15,902 nucleotides of DNA from an uncultured Lachnospiraceae bacterium (GCA_945787485.1 CALZHV010000032.1:1-15902); one strand, 5' to 3'. Positions 1 to 8,541 are shown, counted from the stretch's first letter. Made by a program: numbers and translations. Notes: a model not told the origin generated them from the letters alone.

Positions 1-870
1 ATATGGGGCAGTGCTTTTGTAGCACAGACAACCGGTGCGGAATATTTGGAGCCGTTTGCATTTAACGCACTTAGATCTTTTGTCGGTTCATTGTTTCTCA
101 TTATTGTTATTATGGTGAAGAAAATATTGCTAAATAAAAACAATAAAATGTGTGAAAAAGAAATAAATAATAATTGGCCATGGCTTGGTGGAATAGTATG
201 TGGAATAGTACTTTTTTTGGCAATGGGTTGCCAACAGTGGGGAATAACTTTGTATCCTGAGGGAGTGGCTGCTTCCGGACGTGCAGGGTTTATTACGGCA
301 ATATACGTTGTGCTGGTTGCCATTGTAGGGAAAAAGATACATTGGATTATAATAATATCGGTTGCAGGTACTATGGCAGGAATGTACCTGCTTTGTCTCG
401 CCGGTGGGGTTTCTAACATTTATTTAGGCGATGTCGTGGTGTTTTTGTGTGCAATATGTTTCACGGGGCATATATTGATTGTCGATAAGTTTAAAAATGT
501 TGATAGTTTTAAATTATCGTGCATTCAGTTTCTCACATGTGCTGTTATTTCTTCATGTGTAAGCTTTGTGACAGAAAATGTTGATGTTTCAGATATAAGA
601 CATGCATGGTTTTCGATTTTTTATGCCGGTGTAATGTCCAGTGGAATAGCATATACTTTGCAGATGGTTGGACAAAAATATGCAGAACCTGCTGTTGCGT
701 CAATAGTAATGAGCTTAGAATCAGTTTTTGCAGTTCTTACAGGATGGATTGTGTTGCATGAAATTCTTTTGGCAAGGGAGTATGCAGGATGTGTTATTGT
801 ATTTATATGCGTAATATTAGCGCAAATTCCTGCTTTTCTAAATAATAAGGAGAATAAATGCAAAATTTAA
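1..870 (+). CDS. EamA/DMT family transporter, 5' end cut by window
   Basis: Membrane permease of the drug/metabolite transporter superfamily (EamA type), which exports or imports small metabolites such as amino acids; the substrate cannot be told from sequence. Reading frame 1 is open from base 1 (IWGSAFVAQ...), so the true start lies upstream and the TTG at 46 is not the start. The 289 visible residues are almost entirely hydrophobic helices separated by short basic loops. The WGSAFVAQ stretch is typical of the end of helix 1, and SGRAGFITAIYVVLVAIVG is the usual EamA helix 3-4 motif; the second EamA repeat starts near GDVVVFLCAICFTGHILIVDKF and ends with SIVMSLESVFAVLTGWIVLHE. Only about 15-25 N-terminal residues seem to be missing compared with the usual ~300 aa. 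A hairpin terminator follows. Confidence 0.88.
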   Translation: MWGSAFVAQTTGAEYLEPFAFNALRSFVGSLFLIIVIMVKKILLNKNNKMCEKEINNNWPWLGGIVCGIVLFLAMGCQQWGITLYPEGVAASGRAGFITAIYVVLVAIVGKKIHWIIIISVAGTMAGMYLLCLAGGVSNIYLGDVVVFLCAICFTGHILIVDKFKNVDSFKLSCIQFLTCAVISSCVSFVTENVDVSDIRHAWFSIFYAGVMSSGIAYTLQMVGQKYAEPAVASIVMSLESVFAVLTGWIVLHEILLAREYAGCVIVFICVILAQIPAFLNNKENKCKI

Positions 871-962
871 AGTCTGTGACGGGTTGAATCAGTATTTTAT
901 GCAATGCATATTTCAAATAATAAAATCATAAAAAGACTTATATTATGAATGTTTTTATATAG

Positions 963-999
963 TGTAGTCATATCGTTTAGGGATATGGCTATATTTTTT
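963..999 (+). terminator. Rho-independent terminator after the EamA gene
   Basis: A 10-bp stem (TAGTCATATC at 965-974 with GATATGGCTA at 982-991, one G-U pair), 7-nt loop, followed directly by TATTTTTT. The stem can be extended by a few A-U/G-U pairs. It lies 93 nt after the transporter stop codon and just before the next promoter. Confidence 0.78.
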
Positions 1000-1002
1000 G
1001 TG

Positions 1003-1031
1003 TTGAATTGTAGAGAGTGTTTATGTATAAT
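1003..1031 (+). promoter_or_regulatory. Promoter for the ParB/BMP fusion gene
   Basis: TTGAAT (1003-1008), 17-nt spacer, perfect TATAAT (1026-1031). It lies immediately after the terminator of the previous gene. A start near 1038 would give an untranslated leader of about 287 nt before the ATG at 1325, which is long for an ordinary gene. Confidence 0.6.
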
Positions 1032-1324
1032 GTATGCGATATTTTATGTATACAATATGATGAAGGCAGAAAACAGGTTATAAATTGTAAAATAAAAAAA
1101 CAGGGATGAAAAAGTAGGATATACATATTATATTTTTTGCTTTTACATTATTAGCTGATTGGTTTAAACAGTATACAGATTTTAGCAGCATATAGATTTT
1201 AAGAGTAAATACATTTTTATTTGCAGAGATAGTTTTACATAAATTATATTTTATTTGCAGAGATAGTTTAATAGTAATTATATTTTTAGTAGAGAGATTA
1301 TATTAGTGAATAGAGGGTGATGTT
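1032..1324 (+). other. Long AT-rich leader with direct repeats
   Basis: No gene is seen here. The stretch is very A/T-rich. It contains a perfect 21-nt direct repeat (1215-1235 and 1249-1269, core ATTTGCAGAGATAGTTT) with a 34-bp period, and just upstream a looser repeat of AGATTTTA (1177-1184 and 1194-1201). No strong terminator or known riboswitch pattern was recognised. The end carries the ribosome binding site GAGGGTGA (1313-1320), 4 nt before the ATG. Confidence 0.5.
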
Positions 1325-3295
1325 ATGTCATATGTAGAATATGAAAAAGCACAGAAAGCCGGTTTAAAAGCATTTAAGGCTGCTGTTTCAAAAAATGAAA
1401 ACGAATATTTACCAGTATTAGATGAAATTCTTAAGGATGTTGAAATACAGAGCGAAGTTAATTTGGGATTGATTCAGATTCCTCTTGATAGAGTAGTTGG
1501 AACGAGTAATGTAGGAAGAACTTACGCTTTTGCCAACAATTTTATGCCAATTCTTGATTACAAGACTGAGTTTGGTGCCAAGTGGTCTGCGCTTTGTGAC
1601 AGCCAGATAGAGGAAGGTATAAGAGAACCTATAAAGGTTTATGAATATTTAAATAAGTATTATGTTGTAGAAGGAAACAAAAGAGTTTCCGTAATGAAAT
1701 TTTTTGAAGCAATTTCAATACCTGCGATTGTAACGAGAAAGGTTCCAAAGAAGACTGATGACCCGGAAATCAGAGCTTATTATGAATATATGGAATTTAA
1801 TAAGCTTACTGACATTAATTATATATGGTTCGATCAGGAGGGTGGCTACAAAAGGCTTTTGGAGGTTACATGTGAAAATCCTGATGAGCCATGGACAGAA
1901 GAGCAAAAGAAGGACTTTGGTTCATTAAATAATAATTTCTGTGTTGCTTTTAAATCAATAAAAGGTGAAAAGTTAAATGTTGGTATTAGTGAGGCAATGC
2001 TTATTTTTCTCGATGTGTATGGTTATGAAAATGTAAAGGACCTCACTCCTAATGAAATGAAAGAAAAGATTCATTTACTTTGGGATGAATTCGTAAGTGC
2101 TGCAAACGGAAGAGAAATACAGCTGCAGCTTGAACCGGCAAAGACGGGGAAAAGAAAAATAACCGATTATTTTGTAACACCAAAACCTAAAATGGCTGCA
2201 TTTGTTTTCGACAAGGATCCTAAGGAATCAAACTGGCTTTATGCACATGAGCTCGGAAGATTGTATCTTGATGAAAAATGTGCAGATAAGGTTAAGACAA
2301 TTAAGGTCTATAATCTGAATTCAGAGCAGGAAACAATTGATGCAATGGAAGACCTCATATTGATGGGTGTTAATATATTTTTCACGACTTCGTCCATGCA
2401 GGAGGCGGCAAGCCTTAAGGTTGCCGTAAATCATCCGGAGGTTACTATTTTAAATTGCTCGCTTAACACTTCCTACAAATCTATAAGGACTTATTATGCC
2501 AGATTGTACGAGGTTAAGTTTCTTGCGGGAATGATTGCGGGAGCATTGTCTGAGGATGGAAAAATAGGATATCTTGCTGATTATCCTATATATGGTGTAA
2601 TGGCAAATATTAATGCATTTGCTTTGGGTGCAAAAATGATTAACCCAAGGGCGAAGGTATATCTTGAGTGGACTACTGTTAAGGGTGTGTCAAAGGATGA
2701 AGTTATTGAGCGTTTCAGAGAAAAAGGAATTAATTATATTTCAGACCAGCTTATGACAGCACCAAATTCCGATACAAAAACATATGGACTTTATTATATA
2801 GGAAATGATAAAGAGGATGATGAAGAAGCAATTAACATTGCTATGCCAATATACCAATGGGGTGTATTTTATGAAAAGCTTCTCGACAGTATGATGACAA
2901 AACAGTTTGAACAGGAAGAAAACAGCAGTGAAAAAGCAATAAATTATTGGTGGGGACTGTCTGCTGGAGTTGTAGATCTTATAATGTCAAACAGAGTGCC
3001 GGAGGGTACAAAAAGAATTGTAAGTATTATAAAAGAGCAGATGATTAATAATGAATTTTATCCTTTTTCCGGTGTTATAAATTCTCAAAATGGGGAGAAT
3101 AAAAATCAGGAAGAGGGAAGTATTTCACCGGAGGATATAATAAAAATGAATTGGCTTGTAAGTAATGTTGAAGGTGAAATACCGGCTTTTGATGAGTTAA
3201 AAGATGAGGCGAAGGACATCGTAAGTTTAAAAGGTGTAACTAATGAAGAAGATGATGAGAAGGTAGAGAAAGATGAGGATACTTCTGTTAGCTGA
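1325..3295 (+). CDS. ParB-like domain fused to BMP/PnrA-like binding domain
   Basis: 656-residue protein with two recognisable parts. Residues ~45-140 resemble the ParB/sulfiredoxin-like fold: a QIPLDRVVGT strand, then YYVVEGNKRVSVMKFF (EGNKR at 116-120), matching the EGxxR signature of ParB-like domains. Residues ~287-585 resemble the BMP family of basic-membrane/PnrA purine-nucleoside binding lipoproteins: EVKFLAGMIAGALSEDGKIGY (396-416) and NAFALGAKMINPRAKV (430-445). BMP proteins are normally secreted lipoproteins feeding an ABC importer. Here there is no signal peptide or lipobox and no transporter gene nearby, so the protein should be cytoplasmic. The C-terminus (~638-656) is a highly acidic tail. 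The start at 1325 is set by GAGGGTGA and the lack of a better upstream start. The next gene overlaps its end by 23 nt. A ligand-sensing or nucleotide-handling role is inference; the ligand is unknown. Confidence 0.75.
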   Translation: MSYVEYEKAQKAGLKAFKAAVSKNENEYLPVLDEILKDVEIQSEVNLGLIQIPLDRVVGTSNVGRTYAFANNFMPILDYKTEFGAKWSALCDSQIEEGIREPIKVYEYLNKYYVVEGNKRVSVMKFFEAISIPAIVTRKVPKKTDDPEIRAYYEYMEFNKLTDINYIWFDQEGGYKRLLEVTCENPDEPWTEEQKKDFGSLNNNFCVAFKSIKGEKLNVGISEAMLIFLDVYGYENVKDLTPNEMKEKIHLLWDEFVSAANGREIQLQLEPAKTGKRKITDYFVTPKPKMAAFVFDKDPKESNWLYAHELGRLYLDEKCADKVKTIKVYNLNSEQETIDAMEDLILMGVNIFFTTSSMQEAASLKVAVNHPEVTILNCSLNTSYKSIRTYYARLYEVKFLAGMIAGALSEDGKIGYLADYPIYGVMANINAFALGAKMINPRAKVYLEWTTVKGVSKDEVIERFREKGINYISDQLMTAPNSDTKTYGLYYIGNDKEDDEEAINIAMPIYQWGVFYEKLLDSMMTKQFEQEENSSEKAINYWWGLSAGVVDLIMSNRVPEGTKRIVSIIKEQMINNEFYPFSGVINSQNGENKNQEEGSISPEDIIKMNWLVSNVEGEIPAFDELKDEAKDIVSLKGVTNEEDDEKVEKDEDTSVS

Positions 3296-3866
3296 TGAAG
3301 AATCTAGATATCTGTGGGATTTTTTTGATAAATCCAAATTGAATGGGATTGACTTGATTATCTCATGTGGAGATTTGGCACCACAATATTTAGAATTTTT
3401 GGCGACATTTGCAAAGGTTCCAATTTTATATGTTCATGGTAATCATGATTTTTGTTATGATGACACGCCACCTTATGGTTGTATTTGTATAGACGATGAC
3501 ATTTATATTCATGATGGAGTAAGAATCATGGGACTTGGTGGTTGTATGAGTTACAATTATGGTCCGTACCAATACACACAGGACGAAATGCGAAAAAGAG
3601 CAAAAAAGATGAGAAGGAAAATAAAAAAAGCAGGAGGAATCGATATCTTAATTACTCATTCGCCTGCTTATAAAATAAATGACAGCTCTGATTTACCGCA
3701 TACAGGATTTGAGGCATTTGTAGATATTATAGATACGTACCAACCTAAATTGTTTGCACACGGGCATGTTCATATTAATTACGGCCGAGACTTTAAAAGA
3801 GAGTCGGATTACAATAATACGCACATAATAAATGCATATGAAAAGTTTGTGTATGATTTTACTTAA
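3273..3866 (+). CDS. Calcineurin-like metallophosphoesterase
   Basis: 197-residue cytoplasmic phosphoesterase of the calcineurin-like (YfcE/MJ0936-like) superfamily, which uses two metal ions to cleave phosphomono- or diesters. Visible metal-site motifs: D8, CGD (32-34), GNHD (56-59), THSP with H129, and GHVH (164-167). The first motif, normally D-x-H, reads D8-E9-E10, so the usual histidine is replaced by glutamate. A basic helix (RKRAKKMRRKIKKA, ~107-120) sits between the third and fourth motifs. The ATG lies inside the 3' end of the ParB/BMP gene with a 23-nt overlap in another frame and only a weak binding site (AGGTAG, 3261-3266), implying coupled translation and a shared function. The substrate is unknown; short clostridial members are usually annotated only to superfamily. 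Confidence 0.85.
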   Translation: MRILLLADEESRYLWDFFDKSKLNGIDLIISCGDLAPQYLEFLATFAKVPILYVHGNHDFCYDDTPPYGCICIDDDIYIHDGVRIMGLGGCMSYNYGPYQYTQDEMRKRAKKMRRKIKKAGGIDILITHSPAYKINDSSDLPHTGFEAFVDIIDTYQPKLFAHGHVHINYGRDFKRESDYNNTHIINAYEKFVYDFT

Positions 3867-3875
3867 TTTTATAAC

Positions 3876-3904
3876 TTGTTTATTAAATTGAGCTTTGGTA
3901 TAAT
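3876..3904 (+). promoter_or_regulatory. Extended -10 promoter for citrate synthase
   Basis: TTGTTT (3876-3881), 17-nt spacer ending in TGG, perfect TATAAT (3899-3904): the TGn immediately before the -10 box makes it an extended -10 promoter. The predicted start near 3911 gives a leader of about 70 nt. No terminator separates it from the phosphoesterase stop at 3866, so some read-through is possible. Confidence 0.65.
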
Positions 3905-3982
3905 GATGTGAAAACTTTATAAAATTTTTTGAGTTTACTATTATATTATTCTGCATAGGCAGATGTTGAGGAGATGAGTTAG

Positions 3983-5341
3983 ATGGCTGAGTTGGATTTT
4001 GACTCAATATTAGAAGAATATGTTCGGTTTTGTAATGATTCCGGAAAAATTGATCAAAATTTATATGAAGAATATAATGTAAAAAGAGGACTTAGAGACT
4101 CAAACGGAAGAGGCGTATTGACAGGACTTACCGAGGTATCTGATGTTGTAGCCTTTAAAATAGAAGACGGAGAGCGTATACCTATTGATGGTGAACTTTA
4201 TTTTCAGGGATATGAGGTAAAGGAACTGGTAAACGGTTTTAGAAACAGTAATTTTGGATTTGAAGAAACAACATATCTTTTGCTTTTTGGCAAGCTTCCT
4301 ACTAAGGCACAGCTTGACAGCTTCGTGGAGGTAATCGGTAACTTAAGACAGCTTCCGGAGTCATTTAACAGAGATGTTATAATGAAGACACCAAGTAAAG
4401 ATATGATGAATGTACTGCAGAAATGTGTACTTACGTTGTATTCGTATGATGATAAACCAAATGATTTGGATATAAAAAATGTTATGATGCAGTCTCTTAA
4501 GCTGATTGCAAGATTTCCTGTTATGGCAGCATATGGTTATCAGGCGTACAGGCATTATTATCTTGATAAGAGTCTTGTTATTCACAGACCAAAGAAGGAG
4601 CTTTCGACTGCGGAAAATATTTTAAGATTGCTTAGAACAGATGGCAAGTATACAGAGCTGGAGGCAAAGGTTTTGGATGTTTGTCTTGTAATACATGCTG
4701 AACATGGTGGTGGTAACAATTCCACATTTACAACACATGTTTTATCATCAACGGGAACAGATACTTATTCAGCGGTTGCTGCATCGCTTGGTTCACTTAA
4801 GGGACCAAGACATGGTGGTGCAAATCTCAAAGTTCAACAGATGTTTAATGATTTGAAGCTTCATGTTAAAGATTGGGAAAATGAAGATGAAATAAGAGAA
4901 TATCTTCAGAGTCTTCTTGATAAGAAAGGCTTTGATAAATCAGGACTTATCTATGGTATGGGGCATGCTGTATATAGCGAATCTGATCCGAGAGCTGTAA
5001 TTCTAAAAGATTATGCGGAAAAGCTTTCTAAGGAAAAGGGACTCGAAAATGAATTTGCACTTTATGACAGAGTGGAAAGAATAGCTGCAGAGCTTATTGG
5101 AAATTCAAGAAGAACATTTAAGACTGTAAGTGCAAATGTTGATTTTTATAGTGGATTTGTCTACACAATGCTTAAGCTTCCTATAGAGATTTTTACTCCT
5201 ATATTTGCAATATCAAGAATTTCGGGATGGTCAGCACACCGTATCGAAGAGCTTGTTAACAATGGGAAAATTATCAGACCGGCATATAAATTTGTTGGAA
5301 CTCATAGAGAATATATTCCTATCGAAGACAGAATGTATTAA
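3983..5341 (+). CDS. gltA: Citrate synthase (Si-type)
   Basis: Condenses acetyl-CoA and oxaloacetate to citrate in the cytoplasm, in fermentative Clostridia mainly to feed 2-oxoglutarate and glutamate synthesis. The 452 residues contain the classic citrate-synthase signatures: HAEHGGGNNSTF (238-249), GPRHGGANLKV with catalytic H277, GMGHAVYSESDPRA with catalytic H328, and NVDFYSG with catalytic D387; R419-type residues follow in SGWSAHRIEE. This is the Si family, unrelated to the Re-citrate synthase of some clostridia. It is a little longer than the ~370-430 aa forms because of an N-terminal extension. The start is set by TGAGGAG (3967-3973) 9 nt upstream. It is transcribed alone, between its own promoter and terminator; aconitase and isocitrate dehydrogenase are not in the window. 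A 2-methylcitrate activity cannot be excluded. Confidence 0.93.
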   Translation: MAELDFDSILEEYVRFCNDSGKIDQNLYEEYNVKRGLRDSNGRGVLTGLTEVSDVVAFKIEDGERIPIDGELYFQGYEVKELVNGFRNSNFGFEETTYLLLFGKLPTKAQLDSFVEVIGNLRQLPESFNRDVIMKTPSKDMMNVLQKCVLTLYSYDDKPNDLDIKNVMMQSLKLIARFPVMAAYGYQAYRHYYLDKSLVIHRPKKELSTAENILRLLRTDGKYTELEAKVLDVCLVIHAEHGGGNNSTFTTHVLSSTGTDTYSAVAASLGSLKGPRHGGANLKVQQMFNDLKLHVKDWENEDEIREYLQSLLDKKGFDKSGLIYGMGHAVYSESDPRAVILKDYAEKLSKEKGLENEFALYDRVERIAAELIGNSRRTFKTVSANVDFYSGFVYTMLKLPIEIFTPIFAISRISGWSAHRIEELVNNGKIIRPAYKFVGTHREYIPIEDRMY

Positions 5342-5359
5342 AAGTTAGCAAATATTATT

Positions 5360-5425
5360 AAAAAAGCTGTTGTACATATTTGTGATTAAGTGTATCTTAA
5401 TTATAGATATATCAACAGCTTTTTT
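5360..5425 (+). terminator. Strong, possibly bidirectional terminator
   Basis: A 13-bp perfect stem, AAAAAAGCTGTTG (5360-5372) with CAACAGCTTTTTT (5413-5425), starts 18 nt after the citrate synthase stop. The 40-nt loop contains a second small hairpin (ATTAAG 5385-5390 / CTTAAT 5396-5401). A-run on the left and T-run on the right would let it work in either direction. Confidence 0.85.
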
Positions 5426-5489
5426 ATATTATAATGCTAAAAAAAGAATAAGTTTAAAATATTAGTTTAGATACATAAGGAGAATGTAC

Positions 5490-6350
5490 ATGTGGATTGC
5501 AGATAATTGGAAAGATTACGAAATTATAGATTGTTCGTGCGGAGAAAAGCTTGAGAGGTGGGGCGATTATATATTGCTCAGACCGGACCCGCAGGTTTTG
5601 TGGGATACACCAAAAAATAACACTGCATGGAAAAAATTGAATGCACATTACCACAGAAGTAAAAGCGGAGGTGGCGAATGGGAATTTATGAAGCTTCCTG
5701 AACAGTGGACAATTAATTATAAGGAGCTTACTTTTAATTTGAAACCATTTACATTTAAGCATACAGGATTATTCCCTGAACAGGCTGTAAATTGGGATTG
5801 GTTTTCAGAATTGATAAAGCAAGCAGGCAGACCAATAAAGGTTTTGAATTTGTTTGCTTACACAGGAGGGGCAACGCTTGCGGCAGCCAAAGCAGGAGCA
5901 AGTGTTACACATGTTGATGCATCAAAAGGTATGGTTACATGGGCTAAGGAAAATGCTGTTTCTTCAGGATTAGGTGATGCACCAATCAGATGGCTTGTAG
6001 ATGATTGTGTAAAATTTGTTGAAAGAGAAATACGCAGAGGAAATAAATACGATGGAATAATTATGGACCCACCATCATATGGAAGAGGCCCTAAGGGTGA
6101 AATCTGGAAGCTGGAAGAGAAAATACATCCGTTTATCAAGCTTTGTTCTAATATAATAAGTGATGACCCGTTATTCTTTCTTGTTAATTCATATACTACA
6201 GGACTTGCACCATCAGTTCTTACATATATGATATCTACAGAAGTATCAGGGAAATACGGAGGAAAAGTGGAGTCACAGGAAATAGGTCTGCCTGTAACGG
6301 AATCAGGTCTTGTGCTTCCATGTGGTTCATCTGGAAGATGGAGCAAATAA
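5490..6350 (+). CDS. Class I SAM methyltransferase, RlmI-like (no PUA domain)
   Basis: Predicted S-adenosylmethionine-dependent methyltransferase related to the RlmI/COG1092 group that methylates 23S rRNA cytosines. SAM-binding motif I is VLNLFAYTGGATLAAAKAGA (118-137), the acidic end of strand 2 is HVDASKG (D143), D171 follows in LVDDCVKF, and the catalytic-type motif is MDPPSYGRG (192-200). The N-terminal PUA RNA-binding domain of RlmI is absent; residues 1-100 are instead a short family-specific region. There is an ATG two codons upstream at 5484, but AAGGAG at 5477-5482 lies only 1 nt from it and 7 nt from the ATG at 5490, so 5490 is chosen (286 aa). It begins a tight unit with cls (15-nt gap) and tetR. 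The target RNA is not known. Confidence 0.85.
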   Translation: MWIADNWKDYEIIDCSCGEKLERWGDYILLRPDPQVLWDTPKNNTAWKKLNAHYHRSKSGGGEWEFMKLPEQWTINYKELTFNLKPFTFKHTGLFPEQAVNWDWFSELIKQAGRPIKVLNLFAYTGGATLAAAKAGASVTHVDASKGMVTWAKENAVSSGLGDAPIRWLVDDCVKFVEREIRRGNKYDGIIMDPPSYGRGPKGEIWKLEEKIHPFIKLCSNIISDDPLFFLVNSYTTGLAPSVLTYMISTEVSGKYGGKVESQEIGLPVTESGLVLPCGSSGRWSK

Positions 6351-6365
6351 AAAAGGAGAAGAAGC

Positions 6366-7925
6366 ATGCCAAAGAATAAAGAAAAGCATATTACATCCGA
6401 AAGAAAAGTATTCTGGTCTAAGATGGCTGCTGTATTAGTAGGCATTGTCCTCCAGCTCATTGTAATTTTAGCTGTTTATTTATTTTTGAGGTCATATGTA
6501 ATATATTGGCGTTCAATTGCACTGTTACTTAGCGTTATTGTTGTGCTTTATATAGTAAACAAACAGGATAATCCGGCATATAAGCTTGCGTGGGTTATTC
6601 TTATTATGACATTTCCACTTGCCGGAGGCGTGCTTTATGTAGCAATTGCAGGTAACAGAACAAGATTAAAGTTCATAAATGCGGCTTTGGAAAATTACCT
6701 TGACACATTTAAGCATTTTAAAAAGGATGATATAGTCAGGAACGAGATAGCACAATTGAGTAAAAATGCGAAGGTGCAGGCTGACTATATATCAAAAACC
6801 GCAGGCTACCCGGTATACAAAAACACATCTGTTAAATATTTTCCTCTCGGAGAAGATAATTATGAAACTCTGATGGAAGAATTAAAAAATGCAAAACATT
6901 TCATTTTTATGGAATATTTCATAATTAAACAAGGTACTATGTGGGAATCTATTGAGGAAATTCTTGTTGAAAAAGCAAGTGAAGGAGTAGATGTAAGACT
7001 TATTTATGATGATTTTGGATGCGCCATGGGGGTCCCTGCCAAATTCAATAAAAAGCTTGAAAGCAAGGGAATAAAAGTTGCTCCATTTAATCCCGTAGTT
7101 CCTATTTTGTCATTGAGACAAAATAACCGAGATCACAGAAAGATAACGGTAATAGACGGATATGTCGGATTTACAGGTGGTATTAATCTTGCTGATGAAT
7201 ATATTAACAAGGTTGAACGCTTCGGTCATTGGAAAGATACAGGAATAATGCTGAAAGGTGAAGCTGTGTGGAACCTTACGGTAATGTTTTTGCAGACATG
7301 GCAGTTCATAACAAAGGAAATGGACGATTATACAATTTACAGACCATACAAAAATAAAAAAACGCCGGTGCTCACAGACGGTTACGTTCTACCGTATGGA
7401 GACACACCTGTAGATGATGAAATAGTCGGAGAAAATATTTATTTAAACATTATTAACAAAGCAACGAGATATGTCTATATTACAACTCCTTATTTGATAA
7501 TAGATAACGAAATGATAACGGCATTATCACTTGCTTCTAAAAGTGGAATAGATGTAAGAATAATCGTTCCGGGAATTGCGGATAAAAAGCTGGTTTATCT
7601 TGTTACGGAATCATATTTTAAACCGCTTATCGATGCAGGTGTAAAGATATATAAGTATAAACCGGGATTTATACATGCCAAAACAGTTGTCGCTGACGAT
7701 AAAATTGCAACTGTCGGAACCGTTAATTTTGATTACAGAAGCCTGTATCTTCATTTTGAATGTGGTGTTTGGATGTTCAATTCAAGCGTCATATACGATA
7801 TAAAGGATGATTATATTAATACATTAAATAAATGTGAAGAGGTAACTCATGGTATGCTGGAACAGGATTCCGCTGTTAAAAGATTGTTGCAGGCAGTACT
7901 TAGAGTTTTTGCACCATTAATGTGA
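6366..7925 (+). CDS. cls: Cardiolipin synthase, two-HKD phospholipase D family
   Basis: Joins two phosphatidylglycerol molecules into cardiolipin and glycerol at the cytoplasmic membrane. The 519 residues show N-terminal membrane helices (~20-42, ~48-65, ~73-95), then two phospholipase-D domains. The first HKD motif is H257-R-K259-x4-D264 followed by GGINLADEY; the second is H437-A-K439-x4-D444 followed by GTVNFDYRS. Both catalytic motifs are intact and the length fits the bacterial ClsA type. AAGGAG (6353-6358) lies 7 nt before the ATG. It is 15 nt from the methyltransferase stop and 10 nt from the tetR start, so the three are probably co-transcribed. Confidence 0.93.
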   Translation: MPKNKEKHITSERKVFWSKMAAVLVGIVLQLIVILAVYLFLRSYVIYWRSIALLLSVIVVLYIVNKQDNPAYKLAWVILIMTFPLAGGVLYVAIAGNRTRLKFINAALENYLDTFKHFKKDDIVRNEIAQLSKNAKVQADYISKTAGYPVYKNTSVKYFPLGEDNYETLMEELKNAKHFIFMEYFIIKQGTMWESIEEILVEKASEGVDVRLIYDDFGCAMGVPAKFNKKLESKGIKVAPFNPVVPILSLRQNNRDHRKITVIDGYVGFTGGINLADEYINKVERFGHWKDTGIMLKGEAVWNLTVMFLQTWQFITKEMDDYTIYRPYKNKKTPVLTDGYVLPYGDTPVDDEIVGENIYLNIINKATRYVYITTPYLIIDNEMITALSLASKSGIDVRIIVPGIADKKLVYLVTESYFKPLIDAGVKIYKYKPGFIHAKTVVADDKIATVGTVNFDYRSLYLHFECGVWMFNSSVIYDIKDDYINTLNKCEEVTHGMLEQDSAVKRLLQAVLRVFAPLM

Positions 7926-7935
7926 GGAAAAAGAA

Positions 7936-8502
7936 ATGACAAAGGAAAAAAGGAAAGATACCGACAAAATAATAGCGGAAAGCTTCAAGGCACTTTTGCG
8001 TAAATATCCCATGGAGAAAATAACCGTAAAGGAAATTACTGAATCGGCAGGGGTAATACGACCTACATTTTACAATCATTTTAAAGATAAATACGATGTC
8101 CTCGAATATGTAATCTGGAATGAACTTTTACTCGTAATTAAACCGTTGCTTTTAAATGATATGGTTAATGAAGGGCTTACTTTGCTTTTTAATAACATAA
8201 AAAATGACAAAGAATTTTATAGCAATGCAGTAAATATAGAAGGACAGAACTCTTTTGGAATTATAGCAAGAAAATTGGTTTCAAAAATGCTTCTTGAGGT
8301 AATCGAGGAAAAAAATATAGTTACTCACAACAGATACAGATGGCTTACGGGTAATGTCATTGCAGAATACTATGCCCAGTCGATGTGCTATGTTGCAGAG
8401 ATATGGATTAAAACTGGATATCTTATTACTCCGGCTGAGTTATCGGAAATTTACGAATACATAAGCAGGCATTCTATGGTTGATGTAATAGGTGAATTGT
8501 AA
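7936..8502 (+). CDS. TetR/AcrR family transcriptional regulator
   Basis: 188-residue DNA-binding repressor-type protein. The TetR helix-turn-helix lies at ~29-52: ITVKEITESAGVIRPTFYNHF followed by KDKYDVLEYV, close to the DhaS-like subgroup that often regulates exporters. The C-terminal ~130 residues are the ligand-binding/dimer domain and vary too much to name a ligand. The gene follows cls by 10 nt with the binding site GTGAGGAAA, so it is last in the methyltransferase-cls-tetR unit. Directly downstream are two long palindromes and an MMPL exporter gene, the arrangement expected if this regulator controls the exporter and perhaps its own unit. That link is inference. Confidence 0.9.
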   Translation: MTKEKRKDTDKIIAESFKALLRKYPMEKITVKEITESAGVIRPTFYNHFKDKYDVLEYVIWNELLLVIKPLLLNDMVNEGLTLLFNNIKNDKEFYSNAVNIEGQNSFGIIARKLVSKMLLEVIEEKNIVTHNRYRWLTGNVIAEYYAQSMCYVAEIWIKTGYLITPAELSEIYEYISRHSMVDVIGEL

Positions 8503-8541
8503 ATAACAATATTACTCATACGATAAAAAAGAATATTATAA

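Noticed and set aside
46..48. TTG as start codon of the first transporter gene
   Set aside because: The frame is open to base 1 and upstream residues (WGSAFVAQ) match the EamA family, so the gene is simply cut by the window edge.
5426..5476. Promoter for the methyltransferase-cls-tetR unit (TATAAT at 5430-5435)
   Set aside because: The -10 match is good, but no acceptable -35 box lies at 16-18 nt and the region is extremely A/T-rich, so it was not listed.
5484..5489. Earlier ATG for the RlmI-like methyltransferase
   Set aside because: Only 1 nt separates it from AAGGAG; the ATG at 5490 has a normal 7-nt spacing.
5858..6460. 200-residue minus-strand open frame
   Set aside because: It is antisense to a well-supported methyltransferase and cls start, with no family features; a shadow of the + strand codons.
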